A stretch of DNA of 64,000 bases from Seonamhaeicola sp. S2-3 (GTDB lineage Bacteria; Bacteroidota; Bacteroidia; Flavobacteriales; Flavobacteriaceae). The stretch covers positions 1,747,001-1,811,000 of the forward strand of contig NZ_CP019389.1 in NCBI RefSeq assembly GCF_001971785.1, written 5' to 3'. The notes beneath the pieces were generated by a model. The model had not been told where the DNA came from. It searched no databases and saw only the letters and a list, made by a program, of their open reading frames with translations. A program made the translations under genes and the position numbers. Each line of letters opens with the position of its first letter. Positions within the stretch are counted from its first letter, which is position 1. Of the stretch, positions 1 through 10,129 are shown in pieces.

Positions 1-166
1 ATCTGGAACGGATTTAGACTTAAAACCGTTTACAGATAAAGGACAAGATATAACTGAAGCAACATCAAAGAAAGTAGGAGCAGGTTTATACACATTTTAT
101 GTGTTAGCGTTTTTAGCTATAGCTTCAATGGCTTTCTCTGGAGTTAAGAAAATATTTAATAAATAA
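1..166 (+). CDS. C-terminal end of a membrane protein of the ExbB/ExbD operon (partial)
   Basis: Only the last 54 codons are present, in frame from base 2 to the TAA at 164-166. The tail has a polar segment (TDKGQDITEATSKK) and then one hydrophobic stretch (GLYTFYVLAFLAIASMAF) ending in a basic tail, so it is a protein with a C-terminal membrane helix. It lies 4 bp before the first exbD and is surely cotranscribed with it. By position it should be an ExbB/TolQ-type proton channel or the small membrane protein often found between exbB and exbD in flavobacteria. The fragment is too short to decide between these. Confidence 0.6.
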   Translation, partial: SGTDLDLKPFTDKGQDITEATSKKVGAGLYTFYVLAFLAIASMAFSGVKKIFNK

Positions 167-170
167 TATT

Positions 171-761
171 ATGGCAAAAAGAGCAGCACCAGAAGTAAAT
201 GCGGGCTCCATGGCCGATATTGCGTTCTTACTACTAATATTTTTCTTAGTAACAACAACTATCGAGGTTGATTCTGGTATTAACCGTAAATTGCCTCCAA
301 TGGAGGAATCTGATGAGGATGTAGTAATTAAGCAAAAGAACATTTTTACTGTCTTATTAAATGGTAAAGATCAATTGCTTGTAGAGGACGAATTAATGGA
401 GCTTAAGGATTTAAGACAAGCAGCCATTGAGTTTTTAGACAATGGTGGTGATGGAACCTGTACTTATTGTGGAGGAAAAAAAGATCCAAAATCATCTGAT
501 AATCCTGATAAAGCTATTATTTCTTTAAAGAATGAAAGAGAAACAACATACAAAACCTATATAGCGGTTCAAAATGAGCTTGTAGCAGCTTATAATGTAT
601 TGCGTAATAGAAGAGCTATGTCTCTGTATGGAACTTCTTTTACAGAAATGCAAGCCAACTATAAAGATGTTAATTGGCCTGGTAACAAAGAAAAGTTAAA
701 AGAGAAGATAGACAGAATTAAAGCTGAATATCCTCAAAAACTTTCAGAAGTAATAGATTAA
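171..761 (+). CDS. exbD: ExbD/TolR-family biopolymer transport protein, first copy
   Basis: 196 aa. One N-terminal membrane helix (about residues 15-35, MADIAFLLLIFFLVTTTIEV) holds the Asp that in ExbD/TolR carries protons; the rest should be periplasmic. ExbD works with ExbB to turn the proton gradient into force for TonB-dependent outer-membrane uptake. The protein is longer than classic ExbD (about 140 aa) because of an insert around residues 85-125 with a CTYC pair. It is followed after 18 bp by a second exbD; paired ExbD subunits after one ExbB are common in Bacteroidota. The ATG at 171 follows the upstream stop by 4 bp. Confidence 0.9.
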   Translation: MAKRAAPEVNAGSMADIAFLLLIFFLVTTTIEVDSGINRKLPPMEESDEDVVIKQKNIFTVLLNGKDQLLVEDELMELKDLRQAAIEFLDNGGDGTCTYCGGKKDPKSSDNPDKAIISLKNERETTYKTYIAVQNELVAAYNVLRNRRAMSLYGTSFTEMQANYKDVNWPGNKEKLKEKIDRIKAEYPQKLSEVID

Positions 762-779
762 TTTAAAATTATCCAGACT

Positions 780-1256
780 ATGTCTAAATTTAAAAAGAAA
801 AAGAGTGGAGCTTTACCAGCTATATCAACCGCATCTTTACCAGATATTGTATTTATGTTATTGTTCTTTTTTATGGTGGCCACAGTAATGAGGGAAAACA
901 CCTTAATGATTGAAAATAACTTACCTTTTGCAGATCAAGTTGAAAAGCTTGATAAAAAGGATTTGGTAATGTACATATACGCAGGTAAACCAAGTGAAAA
1001 TTTTAAGCAGTACGGTACAGAAGCAAGAATTCAATTAAATGATAAACTTGCAAATGTAAATGAAATTGCTGCTTTTATTGCAGCTGAAAGAGCTTCTAAA
1101 AGAGAAGAATTAGTTCCTTTTTTAACTACAGCTTTAAAAGTTGATAGTGATGCAAACATGGGGTTAATTGGTGATATTAAGCAAGAGTTACGTAAAGTAA
1201 ATGCGCTAAAAATAAATTACACTACCAAAAAGGGAAGTGTATTTGGAAGAAATTAG
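780..1256 (+). CDS. exbD: ExbD/TolR-family biopolymer transport protein, second copy
   Basis: 158 aa. A basic N-terminus (KFKKKKSG) precedes one membrane helix with the conserved Asp (LPDIVFMLLFFFMVATVM, about residues 20-38), then a periplasmic domain. It is shorter than the first copy and lacks the cysteine-bearing insert. Last gene of the operon: a strong hairpin terminator follows 20 bp after the stop. It probably forms a mixed ExbD complex with the preceding gene, powering TonB-type transport; the partner TonB is not in this window. Confidence 0.9.
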   Translation: MSKFKKKKSGALPAISTASLPDIVFMLLFFFMVATVMRENTLMIENNLPFADQVEKLDKKDLVMYIYAGKPSENFKQYGTEARIQLNDKLANVNEIAAFIAAERASKREELVPFLTTALKVDSDANMGLIGDIKQELRKVNALKINYTTKKGSVFGRN

Positions 1257-1274
1257 TTGTACATTCTTAATTTT

Positions 1275-1314
1275 ATAAAAAAGGCGTTTTGATATTTCAA
1301 AACGCCTTTTTTAT
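1275..1314 (+). terminator. Rho-independent terminator of the exbD operon
   Basis: A-rich tract, stem AAGGCGTTTTGA...TCAAAACGCCTT with a short loop, then a T run. It lies just after the second exbD and before the PorT-like gene. Confidence 0.85.
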
Positions 1315-1371
1315 TTTATAGCTGAACAATTTTAATTAAAATTGTGTGTTAGTAAATTAATCAATTATTTA

Positions 1372-2061
1372 ATGAGATTTTTTTTAGTTTTCATATTTCT
1401 TTTATCTGGTTTCTTTAATTGTGTTCTAGCTCAAGAACAAAATATAAAAGAAGTAGATTCACTATATAAGGAGGATCAATTTTATGCTGGTGCAACTTAC
1501 AATGTATTGGGTAAGCAACCCTCAGATGTATCGCAAAGTGGTTTTTCTTTAGGATTTCATTTAGGGTATATTAAAGATATTCCAATTAACAAAAGAAGAA
1601 ATATTGCTTTAGGATTAGGACTTGGCTATTCTGCTAATTCCTTTAATCAAAATATACGTATTAACAAGGTTAATGATGTAGTTACATATACTTTGTTGGA
1701 AGACTCTGATTATACAAAAAATAAATTTTCAAGCCATTTAATTGAGGTGCCTTTTGAGTTTAGATGGCGAACTTCAACACCAACAGAATATAGTTTTTGG
1801 CGTATTTATACAGGCTTTAAAGTAGGTTATATGATAGCACATTCTGTTAAGTATAAAGGCGATTTGGGAAATATAAAATTTACAGATATTGAAGATTTTA
1901 ATGATTTTCAGTATGGTTTAACTTTAAGTGTTGGTTATAATACTTGGAATTTATACATGTACTACGGTTTAAATCCTATTTTTTCTGAAGGCGCCACTAT
2001 GAATGATGAAAATCTAGACATGAATGCCGTAAAAATTGGGTTAATGTTTTACTTTTTATAA
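1372..2061 (+). CDS. PorT-like outer-membrane beta-barrel protein (type IX secretion)
   Basis: 229 aa from the ATG at 1372, which starts a good signal peptide (MRFFLVFIFLLSGFFNCVLAQ). An in-frame TTG at 1342 would only add residues before the signal. The mature part alternates hydrophobic and polar residues and contains a glycine-rich barrel segment (GFHLGYIKDIPINKRRNIALG), typical of the PorT / OMP_b-brl_2 family. PorT (SprT) is needed for the type IX secretion system that exports gliding and adhesion proteins. Two T9SS-type cargo candidates occur later in this window (38608 and 59699). The gene converges on the PAP2-like gene with a 6-bp overlap. Confidence 0.7.
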   Translation: MRFFLVFIFLLSGFFNCVLAQEQNIKEVDSLYKEDQFYAGATYNVLGKQPSDVSQSGFSLGFHLGYIKDIPINKRRNIALGLGLGYSANSFNQNIRINKVNDVVTYTLLEDSDYTKNKFSSHLIEVPFEFRWRTSTPTEYSFWRIYTGFKVGYMIAHSVKYKGDLGNIKFTDIEDFNDFQYGLTLSVGYNTWNLYMYYGLNPIFSEGATMNDENLDMNAVKIGLMFYFL

Positions 2062-2661
2062 CCAATAAGGCACCAGTATTAATTGCGGAACAATGCCTAT
2101 AAAAACACCCATTATTAATTCTTTATAGGTGTGTGCATTCATGTGTAGTCTTGAAGTTGCAATTGCACCCATTATTATAGCCATTAAAGCCAATGTACCG
2201 TTAATATTTATACTAAAATGAATACTTAACGCAATAAAAAACATAAATACACCACAAACGGCCATCATATGTATGCTGGCTTTAAATTTAAAAATAACAA
2301 GTGCTAAACACATTATGGTTGAGATTAAAATTCCTATAAAGAAATAGTACAGTTCAATAATTTGTGTTGGGGTTAAAATTCTTTGAATAACTATTAAAAC
2401 AACAATACAATTAAGTAGTAGCGGAAAAATACGTTCGGTTGTGGTTTCAAGGTAAACAGACTTTACTTTTCCTAAAGTTTTTAGTAAAAAATAAAGCAAT
2501 ATAGGAAGTACAATAGTGAGTATAAAAAGCGATACTAGTTTAGCCCAAATAACTTCTTTAGGAATGAATCTAGGTGACTTAGAGAAGTAAAAAATCACCC
2601 CCAATAATGGCATAAATAATGGGTGAAAAATAAATGAAATACTTCTTAGGATATGATTCAT
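2056..2661 (-). CDS. PAP2-like integral membrane protein
   Basis: 201 aa, almost entirely hydrophobic with five or six predicted membrane helices. Near the C-terminus, SRLHMNAHTYKELIMGVFIG resembles the third motif of PAP2 lipid phosphatases (SR-x5-H-x3-[DE]), but the first KxxxxxxRP motif is not evident. Catalytic activity is therefore doubtful; it may be a degenerate PAP2 relative. Its ATG overlaps the rpoN stop as TAATG on the minus strand, so it is translationally coupled to rpoN. Confidence 0.6.
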   Translation of the reverse strand: MNHILRSISFIFHPLFMPLLGVIFYFSKSPRFIPKEVIWAKLVSLFILTIVLPILLYFLLKTLGKVKSVYLETTTERIFPLLLNCIVVLIVIQRILTPTQIIELYYFFIGILISTIMCLALVIFKFKASIHMMAVCGVFMFFIALSIHFSININGTLALMAIIMGAIATSRLHMNAHTYKELIMGVFIGIVPQLILVPYWL

Positions 2662-4115
2662 TAGATTTTTTTACGTAGTCTAGCAACAGGAATATCTAAT
2701 TGCTCTCTGTATTTAGCAACTGTTCTTCTGGCAATTGGATATCCTTTTTCTTTTAAAATGCCCGCAAGAGTTTCATCAGTTAACGGTTTTTTCTTGTCTT
2801 CTTCCTCAATAACTGTTTCTAGAATTTTCTTTATTTCTCTAGTTGAAACGTCTTCACCTTGGTCATTTTTCATTGATTCAGAAAAGAATTCTTTTATCAA
2901 TTTAGTTCCGTAAGGTGTATCTACATATTTACTATTGGCAACCCTTGAAACTGTAGATACATCCATATCAATTTTGTCTGCTATGTCTTTAAGAATCATG
3001 GGTTTTAAATTACGTTCATCACCTGTTAAGAAATATTCTTTTTGGTAATGCATAATAGCGCTCATAGTTACAAAAAGGGTTTGTTGACGTTGCTTAATAG
3101 CTTCTATAAACCATTTAGCAGCATCTAATTTTTGCTTAATAAATATTACAGCATCTTTTTGAGATTTTGATTTGTCTTTAGAGTCTTTATAGCCTTTTAG
3201 CATGTTATTATATTCTCTAGACACGTGTAACTCTGGCGCATTTCTGCCATTAAGTGTTAGTTCTAATTCACCATCTACAATTTTAATAGCAAAGTCTGGA
3301 ACTATATGTTCTATTATACGATTGTTACCAGAATAAGAGCCACCAGGTTTTGGGTTAAGATGTTCAATTTCAGAAATGGCATCTCTTAATTGGTTTTCAG
3401 TAATATCAAATTTTTGAATTAACTTTTTGTAGTGCTTTTTGGTAAACTGTTCAAAAGCGTTATCAATAATATCAATTGCCAATGCTACCGGTGCAGTTTT
3501 TTCTTTTCGGTGTAATTGTATACTGAGGCATTCTTGTAGGTTTCTGGCCCCCACACCTGCAGGGTCTAATTGATGGACTATTTTTAATATTTCTTCAATT
3601 TTAGATTCTTCAGTGTAAACATTTTGAGTAAACGCTAAATCATCCATTATGTCTGATAACGATCTACGAATGTATCCGCTTTCATCTACACTACCAACTA
3701 AAAATTCAGCAATATCTCGTTCTTCATCAGTTAATCTGTAAGTGTTTAGTTGATTTATAAGGTGTTGAGTAAAAGATGTTCCTGCTGCATAAGGCATGGT
3801 TTTTTCTTCATCGTCATTACTGTAATTGTTGGCGTGGGTACGATAATCTGGGATTTCGTCATCACTTAAATATTCATCAACATTAATATCTTCTGCATTT
3901 ATAGATTCGCTATCGTTATAGTCATCGTTAATTTCAAATTCAGAATCGAAATCATCGTTATCTTCTTTACCTCCTTCTAGAGCAGGATTTTCTTCAAGTT
4001 CTTGTTTTAGTCTTTGCTCAAAAGCTTGTGTAGGCAACTGAATCAATTTCATTAATTGAATTTGTTGCGGCGATAGTTTTTGCGATAATTTAAACTGTAA
4101 ATGTTGTTTGAGCAT
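2661..4115 (-). CDS. rpoN: RNA polymerase sigma-54 factor
   Basis: 484 aa, the usual length for RpoN. The N-terminal Gln/Leu-rich region I (LKQHLQFKLSQKLSPQQIQLMKLIQLPT) binds activators; an acidic linker (about residues 50-95) is followed by the core-binding domain (AQ-type repeats, LDPAGVGARNLQECL) and the DNA-binding domain ending in the RpoN box (ARRTVAKYREQL). Sigma-54 directs transcription from -24/-12 promoters and needs an AAA+ activator, none of which is encoded here. It stands downstream of asnS on the same strand with a 76-bp gap. Confidence 0.97.
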   Translation of the reverse strand: MLKQHLQFKLSQKLSPQQIQLMKLIQLPTQAFEQRLKQELEENPALEGGKEDNDDFDSEFEINDDYNDSESINAEDINVDEYLSDDEIPDYRTHANNYSNDDEEKTMPYAAGTSFTQHLINQLNTYRLTDEERDIAEFLVGSVDESGYIRRSLSDIMDDLAFTQNVYTEESKIEEILKIVHQLDPAGVGARNLQECLSIQLHRKEKTAPVALAIDIIDNAFEQFTKKHYKKLIQKFDITENQLRDAISEIEHLNPKPGGSYSGNNRIIEHIVPDFAIKIVDGELELTLNGRNAPELHVSREYNNMLKGYKDSKDKSKSQKDAVIFIKQKLDAAKWFIEAIKQRQQTLFVTMSAIMHYQKEYFLTGDERNLKPMILKDIADKIDMDVSTVSRVANSKYVDTPYGTKLIKEFFSESMKNDQGEDVSTREIKKILETVIEEEDKKKPLTDETLAGILKEKGYPIARRTVAKYREQLDIPVARLRKKI

Positions 4116-4191
4116 ATTTTGATTTGGTTTAAGATAAAAGTATAAAAATTCTTTTAACTACAATACATACTTATACCATTATCAAAAAACA

Positions 4192-5625
4192 CTAAAATTC
4201 TGCATTTTGTGGCGTTCTTGGGTAAGGAATTACGTCTCTAATGTTGCTCATGCCAGTTACAAACATAACTAAACGCTCAAAACCTAGACCAAAACCAGAG
4301 TGTACTGCGGTACCAAATTTACGTAAATCTAAATACCACCATAGCTCTTCTTCTGGAATATTAATGGCTGCCATTTTTTCTTTTAGTACATCTAGGCGTT
4401 CTTCACGTTGTGCGCCACCAACAATTTCACCAATACCAGGGAATAGAATATCCATGGCTCTTACGGTTTTACCATCGTCATTTAAGCGCATATAAAATGC
4501 CTTGATGTTAGCAGGATAATCAAAAAGAATTACAGGGCATTTAAAGTGTTTTTCAACTAAAAAACGTTCGTGTTCACTTTGTAAATCAGAGCCCCAATCA
4601 TTAATAATATATTTAAATTTCTTTTTCTTATTGGGTTTACAATTACGTAGAATGTCAATAGCTTCGGTATAACTTACGCGTTTAAAATGGTTGTCTGTAA
4701 CAAACTTTAGTTTTTCAGTAAGCGTCATGGTGTTTCTTTCGGCTTGCGGTTTTCTTTTGTCTTCATCTTGCAAACGCTTATCTAAAAACTCTAAATCTTC
4801 GCTGTTGTTTTCTAAAATGTATTTTATAACGTATTTAAGAAAATCTTCGGCTAAATCCATATTGCCAGCTAAATCCATAAAGGCTACTTCGGGTTCAATC
4901 ATCCAAAATTCTGCTAAATGGCGAGATGTATTTGAGTTTTCGGCTCTAAAAGTTGGTCCAAAAGTATATACTTTACCCAAAGACATGGCGTAGGTTTCTG
5001 CTTCTAATTGACCAGAAACTGTTAGGTTGGTTTCTTTTCCAAAGAAATCTTGTGAGTAATCTATTTTACCCTTGTCATTTTTTGGTAAGTTGTTTATATC
5101 TAAACTTGTAACTTTAAACATTTCTCCAGCACCTTCGGCATCACTACCTGTAATAATAGGGGAATGCATATAATAAAACCCTTGCTCATTGAAATATTTA
5201 TGGATAGCAAATGACAGCGAAGAGCGCAAACGCATTACGGCACTAAATGTATTTGTTCTGGTGCGTAAATGGGCGTTTTCTCTTAAAAATTCAAAGGTGT
5301 GCTTTTTGGGCTGAATAGGGTAGGTTTCAGGGTCTGAGTCTCCTAAAATATCAAGTGTTTTTACTTGAATTTCAACCTTTTGACCTTTACCTTGACTCTC
5401 AACTAGTTCTCCGGTTACATGAATGGCAGCACCTGTTGTAACGCGTTTTAAAATTGACTCATCAAATTTTTCAAAATCTACAACACATTGAATGTTGTTT
5501 AATGTTGAGCCATCATTTAAAGCAATAAATCTGTTAGCCCTAAAAGTTCTAACCCAACCTTTTACTTCTACTTCAGGAAAGACAATATCTTGTGATAATA
5601 GTTCTGAAACGGTGTATGACTGCAT
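4192..5625 (-). CDS. asnS: Asparaginyl-tRNA synthetase
   Basis: 477 aa, class II aminoacyl-tRNA synthetase. An N-terminal OB-fold binds the anticodon ([20 protein letters not shown]), followed by the catalytic core with motif 2 ([25 protein letters not shown]) and motif 3 ([15 protein letters not shown]). It charges tRNA-Asn with asparagine in the cytoplasm. A hairpin terminator lies about 30 bp before its start, so transcription either begins just after it or is subject to read-through control. Confidence 0.97.
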   Translation of the reverse strand: MQSYTVSELLSQDIVFPEVEVKGWVRTFRANRFIALNDGSTLNNIQCVVDFEKFDESILKRVTTGAAIHVTGELVESQGKGQKVEIQVKTLDILGDSDPETYPIQPKKHTFEFLRENAHLRTRTNTFSAVMRLRSSLSFAIHKYFNEQGFYYMHSPIITGSDAEGAGEMFKVTSLDINNLPKNDKGKIDYSQDFFGKETNLTVSGQLEAETYAMSLGKVYTFGPTFRAENSNTSRHLAEFWMIEPEVAFMDLAGNMDLAEDFLKYVIKYILENNSEDLEFLDKRLQDEDKRKPQAERNTMTLTEKLKFVTDNHFKRVSYTEAIDILRNCKPNKKKKFKYIINDWGSDLQSEHERFLVEKHFKCPVILFDYPANIKAFYMRLNDDGKTVRAMDILFPGIGEIVGGAQREERLDVLKEKMAAINIPEEELWWYLDLRKFGTAVHSGFGLGFERLVMFVTGMSNIRDVIPYPRTPQNAEF

Positions 5626-5652
5626 TTATTATCTAAATTTAGAATGTAAATA

Positions 5653-5674
5653 TAAAAAAAGCCTTTCGGCTTCC
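5653..5674 (-). terminator. Terminator between the RND transporter gene and asnS
   Basis: On the minus strand: GGAAGCC-GAAA-GGCTT followed by seven T. It sits between the transporter stop (5741) and the asnS start (5625). It may end the transporter transcript or act as a leader attenuator of asnS. Confidence 0.7.
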
Positions 5675-5740
5675 AAGTTTAAAATGGCCAAAATTAAAAT
5701 TCTATAACTAAAAATTTAAAAAACATTATTTATTGAAATA

Positions 5741-8139
5741 CTATTCTTCTTCGTCTTCTTCTCCGTCTTCTTCAGGAATAATATTAATGGCAGGCTCTCT
5801 TAGTACTTCTTTATTAGCAATACTACGCTCTAATGATAGTAGTAAAGAAGGAAGCAAGAGTAAATTAGATAACATGGCAAATAATAGGGTTGCAGACACA
5901 AGAGCCCCTAAAGCCACAGTGCCACCAAAACTAGAGATGGTAAATACTGAAAAACCAAAAAATAAAACTATAGATGTGTAAAACATACTTACTCCTGTTT
6001 CGCGTAGGGCGCCATAAACAGAGGTTTTAATTTTCCAGTTGTTGGCTTGTAATTCTTGTCTGTATTTTGCCAGAAAGTGGATGGTATCATCAACCGAAAT
6101 TCCAAAAGCAATACTAAAAACTAAAATGGTTGAGGGTTTTATGGGTACTCCTAAATATCCCATTAAACCAGCAGTTACAAGCAATGGTAATAAATTTGGT
6201 ATTAATGACACTACAATCATTCTACCAGATCTAAACATATAAGCCATAAATATAGAAATCAAAAAGATGGCTAATGATAATGAAATGGCTAGGTTTTTTA
6301 CTAAGTATTTAGTTCCTTTTTGAAAAACAAGAGCCTTACCAGTCATGGTTACATTATAACGTTCTTTTGGAAAAACTTTGTTAATTTTATTTTGAATATT
6401 CTCTTCAATGCGCTCCATTTTATCGGTGCCAATGTCTTTCATAAACGTAGTAATTCTGGCATATTGCCCTGTGCTGTCAACAAAATTATTGAGCAGATCT
6501 ACATTTGAAGATGAGTTTTTAGCGTATGATAAAATAAAACTGTTTTCTTGAGATGTAGGTAACTGATAGTATTTTGGGTTGCCATTGTAGTAGGCTTGTT
6601 TAGAATATTTAACTAAACTTACTACAGATATTGGTTTTGATAGCTCTGGTGTTTCTATAATTAAATCTTCTAACTCATTCATACGTTTGAGTGTAGATAG
6701 TTTCATAACACCTTTTTTACGCTTGGTGTCTATCATAAACTCTAAAGGCATGATACCGTTAAATTCTTCTTCAAAAAACCTAATATCTTTAAAGAATTCA
6801 GTTTCCTTTGGCATGTCTTCAACTAAACTACCAGAAATTTTTATTTGGTAAATGCCAATAATGCTAACTATAAGAAGTGTTACGGCGGTGGTATAAATAG
6901 CAATACGTTTTTGTTTTACCATCCATTCCATCCAATTTACAAAACCACCAATCCAACGTTTATTTAAATGTTCTAAGTGGCGGTCTTTAGGGTGAGGTAA
7001 AAATGTGTAGATAATAGGAATTATTAATAAACACAAAATAAAAATAGCCAAAATACTTAATGAGGCTACTACACCAAATTCTTTTAGTAGTTTACTTTCT
7101 GTAAGTATAAATGTTGCAAACCCCGAAGCTGTAGTAACATTGGTCATTAAAGTAGCATTACCAATTTTAGTGATAACGCGTTGTAACGATTTTACTTTAT
7201 TGCCATGTAACTTTACTTCATGTTGGTATTTATTAATTAAAAAGATACAATTTGGTATACCTATAACGATAATTAATGGGGGATTAAGGCTGTTAAAACA
7301 GTTATTTCGTAGTTAAGAAGCCCAATAATTCCCAAAGTCCACATAACACCAATGCATACAACAATAAGAGAAATAAATGTGGCTCTGAAAGACCTAAAAA
7401 AGAAAAAGAAAATAATAGATGTAACTAATAATGCTGCAATTACAAAGAGATTAATTTCATCAATAATATTTTGAGAATTAAGCGTTCTAATGTATGGCAT
7501 TCCAGAAACTCTAACATCTAGGTCGTTTGCTTCTTCAAAGGTTTTAATTTTATTAGATAGAATATCAATTACAAAATCTTTTCTTGCAGAAGTATTTACA
7601 ATATCTTTTTTAAGATATATAGCAGTTCTAACCGTTTTGGTTTCTTTGTTAAATAAGAAATTATCATAAAATGGGTATTTATGAAATAATTCTTTTTGAA
7701 GTTTCTCAATTTGTGCAATTGATGAAATGGAATCTTTAATAAAAGGTTCTAAATTGAACTTTTCATTTTTAGTGTCTTTAACTAATTTTTGAAGATCTTT
7801 AATAGAAACAACAGTTTCTACTTCATCGTAATTTTTAAATGTTTCAGAGAGTTCATTCCAAGCATTTAGCTTTTCAACAGTAAATAACGAACTGTCTTTT
7901 ACACCAAGAACAATAAGGTTGCCTTCTTCACCAAAGGTTTCTAAAAAATTATTGTAAGTAATGTTTACTTCATGATCATCTGGTAAGAGGTTGGCCTCTG
8001 TGTAGGTAAAACGCATATTATCCCACTGTAGGCTAAAAAAATACGTAGTAATAATAATACCAACAAGAATAATGATTTTGTTGCGTAAAATCAATCTTGC
8101 GGTAACACCCCAAAAGTCTTTGCTAAACAGTTTAAACAT
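5741..8139 (-). pseudogene. RND/MMPL-superfamily exporter, broken by a one-base frameshift
   Basis: Two minus-strand frames (8139-7273 and the frame running through 7147-5741) form one RND/MMPL protein. The first ends TALIPH-stop at a run of five G (7278-7282). Adding one G restores TALIPPLIIVIGIPN and an uninterrupted 799-aa protein, with no other stop until 5741. Layout: N-terminal helix, periplasmic loop, membrane bundle (ITVLTALIPPLIIVIGIPN), second loop, second bundle (IAFGISVDDTIHFLAKY) with the Asp pair typical of proton-driven RND pumps, and an acidic tail. This may be a real frameshift, a phase-variable tract or a homopolymer sequencing error; the conserved remainder favours the last or a very recent mutation. 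Substrate unknown; lipids or hydrophobic compounds are typical of the family. Confidence 0.85.
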
Positions 8140-8186
8140 ACCTTTTTATAAAGCAGCGCAAAGGTAGAAAAAACGCTTATATAACA

Positions 8187-9458
8187 TCATAAAGTCACGT
8201 TAAATGTGAACTTTAAAGCTATATTATCTGTAAATTCGGGCAAATAGTAGGCTCCGTAGCGGTAAGTAAAGCTTAAACCAAAACCAAAGAACAATTTATT
8301 TATTTCAAAACCAGATTCTGTATATCCTTTTTTTAAAGATTTAAACGTAATATTTTCATGTTTTTCTGGTTGTTTCATATCGCCAATGGCATATCTTGAA
8401 ATAAGTACCAGTTGTGGCTTAAACCGTTTTGAAACATGAAAGGGTTTAAAGAAACGTTTTAATTGAATGGTTGTAAACTTATCTGAAAAAAACTCATTAA
8501 AATACATGGTTTCAAAGCTATTTAGTCCTGCAACAGAAAATCGTTGCATTACGGTTTCTTTAGTAATATTGTTAGGGTAGGCGTGGTACATGTGTGTTAA
8601 TGGTGTGTCGCCATTTGCAATTCCAGAGACTAGAGTTATTTCAGTATAATTGTCTTTTTCAACAATAAATTTATGCACCGTTCTAAAATCTATTTTAGAA
8701 AAATTAAAGTTGCTTTTAAACACATTTTTAATACTCTTTGAATATTGTAACGTGAATTTAGGAAAGCCAGATTTAGTTTCTTTAGTTTCGTTTTCTGATG
8801 AGGTAAATTCACTAAACGGACTCCAATGAAAAGCAATTTTAGCCATACTTACATGAAACTTACTAAGAGATACATTATCTGAATTAAACACATAATTATA
8901 AGTTGGATGAATTCTGCTTATTGAAAATTCTGTTTTTGTTGATACCGAGTTTAAAAGCTGATGTTCTATTGAAAAGGCTTTGGTAATGTGTTTGTGAAAC
9001 AAGTCAATATTGAGTAGTCTGGGTTCAAAAAACTGAAAAAATCTGCCATCTGTTAAAAATTTTGTACTGCCGGTTTCTTGTAAATCATCGGTGTAAGAAA
9101 AGTTTAACCACGTATTGGTTTTTTTAGCAATTTTAAAACCAGCACCTACACCAAACTTAAAGCGGTCATCTTTAAACCCGTAAACAGAATAACCGTTAAT
9201 TCTAAACTTTTTAGAAAACGTATCGTTGGTGGTACCACCAATTCCGGTTCTAATGCCTTCGTATTGGTTAAATTTAATTAAATACCTTAAATCAAAATTG
9301 AAATATTTAGTAGGCAGATACCCATTACCAAGATGCTTTACAAAAGCTTTTTTTTTAACAGAATCTTTGGCTACTTCAATAGTGTTTTTTAGTGAAGATT
9401 GTGCATAACATACATTAAAACAAAGAATATAAATTAATAAAGCGCATTGTTTTAACAT
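8187..9458 (-). CDS. Outer-membrane beta-barrel protein resembling the C-terminal part of DUF5686 proteins
   Basis: 423 aa. Signal peptide (MLKQCALLIYILCFNVCYAQ), then a run of amphipathic strands typical of an outer-membrane barrel. The last 90 residues (FFGFGLSFTYRYGAYYLPEF, then a final strand with an aliphatic C-terminus) recall the barrel end of DUF5686 proteins, which are usually about 800 aa with an N-terminal carboxypeptidase-regulatory-like domain; that domain is absent here. It lies 47 bp upstream of the RND exporter, so it could be an outer-membrane partner of it. That link is inference. Confidence 0.55.
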   Translation of the reverse strand: MLKQCALLIYILCFNVCYAQSSLKNTIEVAKDSVKKKAFVKHLGNGYLPTKYFNFDLRYLIKFNQYEGIRTGIGGTTNDTFSKKFRINGYSVYGFKDDRFKFGVGAGFKIAKKTNTWLNFSYTDDLQETGSTKFLTDGRFFQFFEPRLLNIDLFHKHITKAFSIEHQLLNSVSTKTEFSISRIHPTYNYVFNSDNVSLSKFHVSMAKIAFHWSPFSEFTSSENETKETKSGFPKFTLQYSKSIKNVFKSNFNFSKIDFRTVHKFIVEKDNYTEITLVSGIANGDTPLTHMYHAYPNNITKETVMQRFSVAGLNSFETMYFNEFFSDKFTTIQLKRFFKPFHVSKRFKPQLVLISRYAIGDMKQPEKHENITFKSLKKGYTESGFEINKLFFGFGLSFTYRYGAYYLPEFTDNIALKFTFNVTL

Positions 9459-9483
9459 ATAGTTGGTAAAGTGGAAAGGTTTG

Positions 9484-9517
9484 TTAAAAAAAGCGACTTT
9501 AAAGTCGCTTTTTTTAA
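9484..9517. terminator. Bidirectional terminator between frr and the barrel gene
   Basis: AAGCGACTTTAAAGTCGCTT is a perfect 20-bp palindrome, flanked by A7 on the left and T7 on the right. It ends the pyrH-frr transcript (minus strand). Confidence 0.85.
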
Positions 9518-9522
9518 CTTAT

Positions 9523-10080
9523 TTAAACAGTCATGATTTCTTTTTCTTTAACACTTAAAATGTCATCCGTTTTTTTAACGTAAGAATCTGTCATTTGTTG
9601 TATGTCAATTTCAGCATTAGCTTTAAGGTCTTCAGAAGCATCGTCTAATTTTTTAATATCATGCATAGCATCTCTTCTGGCGTTTCTAATACCTATTTTG
9701 GCATCTTCAGCTTCAGATTTTGCTTGTTTTGCTAAATCTCGTCTTCGTTCTTCAGTTAAAGGAGGTACGTTAATAATGATACTTTCGCCATTATTCATAG
9801 GGTTAAAACCTAAATTGGCAATCATTATAGCGCGTTCTATTTCTTGTAGCATGTTTTTTTCCCATGGTTGAACAGTAATGGTTCTTCCATCTGGTGTGTT
9901 TACATTTGCTACTTGGTTTAACGGTGTTTGAGACCCGTAATAATCAACCATAACACTTCCAAGCATTGCAGGAGATGCTTTTCCTGCTCTAATATTTGCT
10001 AATTGTTTTTCTAAATGAGCTATGGCATTATCCATAGATTCTTTAGCAGTGTCTAATATAAATTGTATGTCTTCGTTCAT
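9523..10080 (-). CDS. frr: Ribosome recycling factor
   Basis: 185 aa, the standard RRF length. The three-helix-bundle domain and hinge motifs are clear (LANIRAGKASPAML, DYYGSQTPLNQVANV, PPLTEERRRDLAKQAKSEAEDAKIGIRN split over the family signatures). It frees ribosomes from mRNA after termination together with EF-G. It follows pyrH with a 49-bp gap, the widespread bacterial pyrH-frr order. Confidence 0.97.
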   Translation of the reverse strand: MNEDIQFILDTAKESMDNAIAHLEKQLANIRAGKASPAMLGSVMVDYYGSQTPLNQVANVNTPDGRTITVQPWEKNMLQEIERAIMIANLGFNPMNNGESIIINVPPLTEERRRDLAKQAKSEAEDAKIGIRNARRDAMHDIKKLDDASEDLKANAEIDIQQMTDSYVKKTDDILSVKEKEIMTV

Positions 10081-10129
10081 TATGATATAATTTTTGTTTG
10101 ACAGTAACTATTCAAAAATTACGCCAATT

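Noticed and set aside
4241-5707. Plus-strand frames opposite asnS
   Set aside because: Shadows of a clearly identified gene; no start signals or conserved domains.
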